A stretch of 9,672 nt of DNA. It comes from an uncultured Bacillota bacterium (GTDB lineage: Bacteria; Bacillota; Clostridia; Peptostreptococcales; Anaerovoracaceae). The notes beneath the pieces are model-generated. The model was not told the DNA's origin, did not search any database, and saw only the letters and a list, made by a program, of their open reading frames with translations. Position 1 is the stretch's first letter, and each line of letters begins with the position of its first letter. Made by a program: the position numbers and the translations under genes. Shown piece after piece: positions 7,131 to 9,672 of this stretch. The DNA lies in contig CAUHLX010000083.1 of NCBI GenBank assembly GCA_959606705.1, positions 1-9,672 of the forward strand, written 5' to 3'.

Positions 7131-7847
7131 ATGGCGCTGATTCAGTTGGAACGTGCGATGAAAACAATGGGCATTCCCTATGAAAAGGGGATGTTGGAGC
7201 AGTTTGAAGAGTATCGGAGAGAGATTCTTTCCTGGAATGAAAAAGTGAATCTCACGGCGATCACCGATTGGGAGGAATTCGAGATCAAGCATTTTGTCGA
7301 TTCCATTCTCTGCGGAACATCGGATTGGTTTTTAAGGGCCGAGACCATTGCGGATATCGGAACCGGCGCCGGTTTTCCGGGAATCCCCCTGGCGATTCTG
7401 TTCCCGAAAAAACAGTTTTACCTTATGGATTCTCTGAGGAAACGAATTCGAATTTTGGAGGAGATTTGCCGGAAAATTTCCCTGGAAAATGTGCATCTTT
7501 ATCATGGGAGAGCGGAAGAACTAGCCAACCAAAAAGAACACCGGGAAAAATATGATCTCTGTGTTTCCAGGGCGGTAGCCGATCTGGCGGTCCTCTCGGA
7601 ATACTGTCTTCCTTTCGTAAAAGTAGGGGGCTGCTTCGCGGCATATAAATCCACGGATGGAGAAGAAGAACGGAAGCGGGCTGAAAAGGCCATCGAATTA
7701 TTGGGAGGCAGGTCCGTGGGATCGACTCCTTTTGAACTGGAAGGAATTGAATTGAAGCATCAAATCCTCTGGATCGAAAAAGTGAAAAAAACTTTGGCGA
7801 AATACCCCAGAAAAGCCGGAACTCCGGCGAAAGACCCCCTGAAATGA
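7131..7847 (+). CDS. rsmG: 16S rRNA (guanine(527)-N7)-methyltransferase RsmG (GidB)
   Basis: RsmG methylates N7 of G527 in 16S rRNA using S-adenosylmethionine; loss gives low-level streptomycin resistance in several bacteria. The product has 238 residues, the usual length. The SAM-binding motif ADIGTGAGFPGIPLA lies at about 74-88, followed by MDSLRKRIRIL at 99-109. The SRAVADL motif and the conserved C-terminal KYPRKAGTPAKDPL are present. A GAGGG lies about 9 bases before the ATG. The last codons and the TGA stop (7845-7847) lie inside an intrinsic terminator hairpin, so translation to the stop must compete with terminator folding. It is the last gene of the mnmE-mnmG-rsmG cluster. Confidence 0.97.
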   Translation: MALIQLERAMKTMGIPYEKGMLEQFEEYRREILSWNEKVNLTAITDWEEFEIKHFVDSILCGTSDWFLRAETIADIGTGAGFPGIPLAILFPKKQFYLMDSLRKRIRILEEICRKISLENVHLYHGRAEELANQKEHREKYDLCVSRAVADLAVLSEYCLPFVKVGGCFAAYKSTDGEEERKRAEKAIELLGGRSVGSTPFELEGIELKHQILWIEKVKKTLAKYPRKAGTPAKDPLK

Positions 7848-7865
7848 TGGTTTCGGGGGTTTTTT
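7835..7865 (+). terminator. Intrinsic terminator overlapping the rsmG stop codon
   Basis: CCCCC-T-GAAA (7835-7844) pairs with TTTC-GGGGG (7851-7859), giving nine base pairs with one bulged T and a 6-base loop. A run of six T follows (7860-7865). The rsmG TGA stop spans the junction of the 5' arm and the loop, so a ribosome at the stop would block the hairpin. It would end the housekeeping operon before noc. Confidence 0.88.
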
Positions 7866-7873
7866 GTGGAACG

Positions 7874-7941
7874 ATACCCCCTTCTGAAAGGACAAGCCTC
7901 CTGTTACTATTAGATTGTAGGAAATAAGAACAAGGGGGTAT
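7874..7941 (+). promoter_or_regulatory. noc leader: 10-bp inverted repeat that includes the noc Shine-Dalgarno
   Basis: ATACCCCCTT (7874-7883) is an exact reverse complement of AAGGGGGTAT (7932-7941), 48 bases apart. The right arm contains AAGGGGG (7932-7938), the only plausible ribosome binding site for noc, 5 bases before the first ATG. If the arms pair in the mRNA, noc translation would be blocked. No convincing sigma-A promoter for noc is visible between the rsmG terminator and the start, only a weak TACTAT at 7905-7910, so noc may depend partly on read-through. The repeat is seen; the regulation is inferred. Confidence 0.5.
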
Positions 7942-7943
7942 GT

Positions 7944-8756
7944 ATGATGTTTCAATTAAAGAAAAATAATCCGACGGAACTTCCTCTTTCCCTGATCTGC
8001 GCGAATCCGGATCAGCCCAGAAAGGTGTTTGAAGATCAAGAACTTACCGAACTGTGTGATTCCATACGGGAATTTGGCGTCATACAGCCCATCGTAGTCA
8101 AAAAGGAAACGGACGGGAGCTATTCTCTGATCGCGGGGGAACGGAGGACAAGAGCGGCGGCGATGGCCGGACTTTCCAGGATTCCGGCGGTGGTTAGAGA
8201 GGCGGATGATCGGGATTCCGCTTTGATCGCTTTGGTGGAGAACGTACAGCGGGAGAATTTAAATTATATCGAAGAAGCGGCAGCTTATAAAAGATTAATG
8301 GAAGAATACGGCTTAACACAGGCGGAAATTTCCCGAAAGGTAGGCAAGCAGCAAAGTACGATTTCCAATAAGGTAAGGCTGCTGACTCTTCCTCTGGACG
8401 TACAGTTGGAGCTGTCCCGGCATCAGTTAACCGAACGCCATGCCCGGGCTCTTTTAAAGGTGGAGAATCCACAGCATCAGAAGCAGCTGCTGAAGAGAAT
8501 CGTGGAGCATAATCTAAATGTAAAGCAGAGTGAAAAGCTGATTGAGGATTTTTTAGCGAAGAGAGAGGAAGAGAAAAGAAAAGGAGAAAAGCTCCGTTTT
8601 ATTAATTACAGGATTTACATAAACACAATAAAAAAAGCCTTTTCGTCGATTCAGGAAGTGGAAAGGGATGCCGCGTATTATCAGGAGGATAAAGGGGATT
8701 ATTATGAGTTGAAGATAATAATTCCTAAAAATGAAGTAAGGGAAAAACAAGCGTAA
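7944..8756 (+). CDS. noc: Noc-type ParB/Spo0J-family nucleoid occlusion protein
   Basis: Noc is a CTP-dependent DNA-sliding clamp related to ParB that spreads on DNA and prevents division over the nucleoid. The product has 270 residues. The N-terminal CTP-binding domain has GERR (65-68) and ENVQRE (99-104). A helix-turn-helix domain (about 125-150) and a C-terminal dimerisation domain follow. Noc rather than ParB is favoured by KQQSTISNKVRLL, by TERHARAL where ParB usually has GHARAL, by LNVKQSEKL, and by the C-terminal NTIKKAFSSI and IIIPK segments shared with Bacillus Noc. Only about 12 residues precede the core, against about 30 in Bacillus Noc, so the membrane-targeting helix is short or absent. 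An in-frame stop at 7911 limits any extension. ATG ATG at 7944/7947 are alternative starts. A parS site and parA follow. Confidence 0.88.
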   Translation: MMFQLKKNNPTELPLSLICANPDQPRKVFEDQELTELCDSIREFGVIQPIVVKKETDGSYSLIAGERRTRAAAMAGLSRIPAVVREADDRDSALIALVENVQRENLNYIEEAAAYKRLMEEYGLTQAEISRKVGKQQSTISNKVRLLTLPLDVQLELSRHQLTERHARALLKVENPQHQKQLLKRIVEHNLNVKQSEKLIEDFLAKREEEKRKGEKLRFINYRIYINTIKKAFSSIQEVERDAAYYQEDKGDYYELKIIIPKNEVREKQA

Positions 8757-8776
8757 AAAAACCCCGAAACCATTAT

Positions 8777-8824
8777 AAACAAAGGATTCATGTGAATTGT
8801 TTCACGTGAAACCTTTGTTTTTTT
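8777..8824 (+). terminator. Terminator-like hairpin after noc, with parS in its loop
   Basis: AAACAAAGG (8777-8785) pairs perfectly with CCTTTGTTT (8812-8820), and T continues to 8824, giving a seven-T run from 8818. The 26-base loop holds most of the parS site. Alternatively, the parS palindrome itself can form a GTTTC/GAAAC hairpin just before the T-rich stretch. Either could terminate noc transcription. Confidence 0.6.
8798..8813. promoter_or_regulatory. parS centromere site
   Basis: TGTTTCACGTGAAACC matches the bacterial parS consensus TGTTTCACGTGAAACA at 15 of 16 positions; only the last base differs. The core GTTTCACGTGAAAC is a perfect 14-bp palindrome. ParB loads here as a CTP clamp and spreads, and ParA then drives origin segregation. 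The site lies between noc and parA, as expected for an origin-proximal parS. It is intergenic, unlike several Bacillus parS sites that lie inside genes. Confidence 0.96.
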
Positions 8825-8847
8825 ATGTGAAAGTTCTATGAAAAGTA

Positions 8848-8876
8848 TGGAGTATTTATTTCAGGTAGTATATAAT
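8848..8876 (+). promoter_or_regulatory. Probable parA promoter
   Basis: A perfect TATAAT lies at 8871-8876. At 17-base spacing the -35 position (8848-8853) reads TGGAGT, which matches TTGACA at only three of six bases. Transcription would start near 8883, giving a leader of about 80 bases. It sits after the noc terminator and parS, consistent with separate parA transcription. Confidence 0.45.
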
Positions 8877-8962
8877 TGGTATTGCCCTTTTGGAAAGGAC
8901 AAATCAGTTAAATGCGCGGCTTAGAAACTTAGCATAAGAAAATGAGATCATGGGGTGATGGA

Positions 8963-9672
8963 ATGGGAAAGGCGATTGCAATTTTTAATCAGAAGGGCGG
9001 AGTAGGAAAGACGACGACAAATATCAATCTTGCCGCTTGTCTTGCTCTTCGCGGTAAAAGAGTATTGATACTGGATATCGATCCCCAGGGGAATACCACC
9101 AGCGGTGTGGGAATTACGAAAAAGGGTTTGGAGCAGACTACCTATGAGGTTTTAATCAATGATAAAATGCCTCCCGAAGAAGCGATTCTCAACACGGGGG
9201 TTAAGAATCTGGATATTATTCCGGCCAGTGTACAGTTGGCCGGTGCTGAAATAGAGCTGGTTCAATTGGAAGGAAGAGAACAGCGTTTGAAGAAGGCTCT
9301 GGACCGGATCAAGTCAAAATATGATTATATTTTTATCGATTGTCCTCCTTCATTAGGACTTTTGACCATCAATTCACTAACAGCGGTGGATAGCGTACTG
9401 ATTCCCATCCAATGTGAGTTTTACGCGCTGGAGGGTGTGAGTCAGCTGATGAGCACCATTGAGCTGGTTAAAAAGAATTTAAATAAAAATCTGGAGATAC
9501 AAGGTGTTATTTTAAGCATGTTCGACGGAAGAACCAATCTATCCATTCAGGTAGTGGAAGAAGTAAAGAAGTATTTTAAGGAGAAGGTTTATACCTCCGT
9601 AATCCCCAGAAATGTGATGCTGGCAGAGGCACCAAGCTATGGCATGCCCATTACCGTTTATGACCCAAGATC
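8963..9672 (+). CDS. parA: ParA/Soj chromosome partitioning ATPase (3'-partial)
   Basis: ParA (Soj) is a deviant-Walker ATPase that binds nucleoid DNA as an ATP dimer. It works with ParB-parS in origin segregation and, in Bacillus, controls DnaA. The frame is open from the ATG at 8963 to the right edge with no stop; 236 codons are visible of about 255 expected. The start MGKAIAIFNQKGGVGKTTT contains the deviant Walker A KGGVGKTT (11-18) with the signature lysine. ILDIDPQGN (36-44) and FIDCPPSLGLL (Walker B) follow, and the family motif EAPSYGMPITVYDPR stands at the edge. A GGGGTGAT at 8952-8959 complements the 16S 3' end and sets the start. parB would be expected just beyond the window. Confidence 0.96.
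   Translation, partial: MGKAIAIFNQKGGVGKTTTNINLAACLALRGKRVLILDIDPQGNTTSGVGITKKGLEQTTYEVLINDKMPPEEAILNTGVKNLDIIPASVQLAGAEIELVQLEGREQRLKKALDRIKSKYDYIFIDCPPSLGLLTINSLTAVDSVLIPIQCEFYALEGVSQLMSTIELVKKNLNKNLEIQGVILSMFDGRTNLSIQVVEEVKKYFKEKVYTSVIPRNVMLAEAPSYGMPITVYDPR

Noticed and set aside
7882..7910. Possible noc promoter (TTCTGA, 17 bases, TACTAT)
   Set aside because: Three of six matches at -35 and about four of six at -10; too weak to annotate without transcript data.
8912..8932. Six-codon open frame in the parA leader (MRGLET)
   Set aside because: No ribosome binding site at a suitable distance; too short to support.

Overview
This window is a chromosomal housekeeping block from a low-to-mid GC Gram-positive bacterium, most likely a member of the Clostridia (Firmicutes). 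The evidence is the gene set and order (recF, then rpmH-rnpA-yidD-yidC-jag-mnmE-mnmG-rsmG-noc-parA), strong AGGAGG-type ribosome binding sites, a perfect sigma-A promoter, a short clostridial-type YidC without a lipobox, and a Noc homologue. Gene order places it beside the replication origin, although no origin is visible inside the window. All recognised genes lie on the + strand.

Layout. Positions 1-1033 hold the 3' part of recF; its true start lies left of the window, because the Walker A motif is in frame before the first ATG. Positions 1034-1184 hold a consensus sigma-A promoter and a leader with a possible 17-codon peptide. Then come rpmH (L34), a terminator/attenuator, rnpA (RNase P protein), yidD (TTG start), a 9-bp hairpin, yidC (insertase), jag/khpB (RNA-binding protein), a 12-bp hairpin, mnmE, mnmG (tRNA wobble-uridine modification) and rsmG (16S rRNA m7G527 methylation). 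An intrinsic terminator overlaps the rsmG stop. After it come a noc-type ParB-family gene, a near-perfect parS site inside a terminator-like hairpin, and the 5' part of parA/soj, which runs off the right edge.

The genes serve translation (L34, tRNA and rRNA modification), RNA processing (RNase P, Jag), membrane protein insertion (YidC, YidD), and chromosome repair and segregation (RecF, Noc, ParA, parS).

There is no obvious new multi-gene system. The observations most worth checking are in the non-coding DNA around noc. (1) Four alternating C5/G5 blocks from the end of rsmG to the noc Shine-Dalgarno could form mutually exclusive terminator, antiterminator and SD-sequestering structures. (2) An inverted 19-nt copy of the rsmG terminator arm lies just after noc. 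(3) parS is embedded in the noc terminator region, with a degenerate tandem copy. (4) The noc and parA leaders share a 22-nt element. Also unusual relative to the textbook Firmicutes origin is that recF and rpmH are co-oriented and adjacent, with no dnaA, gyrB or DnaA-box cluster between them.
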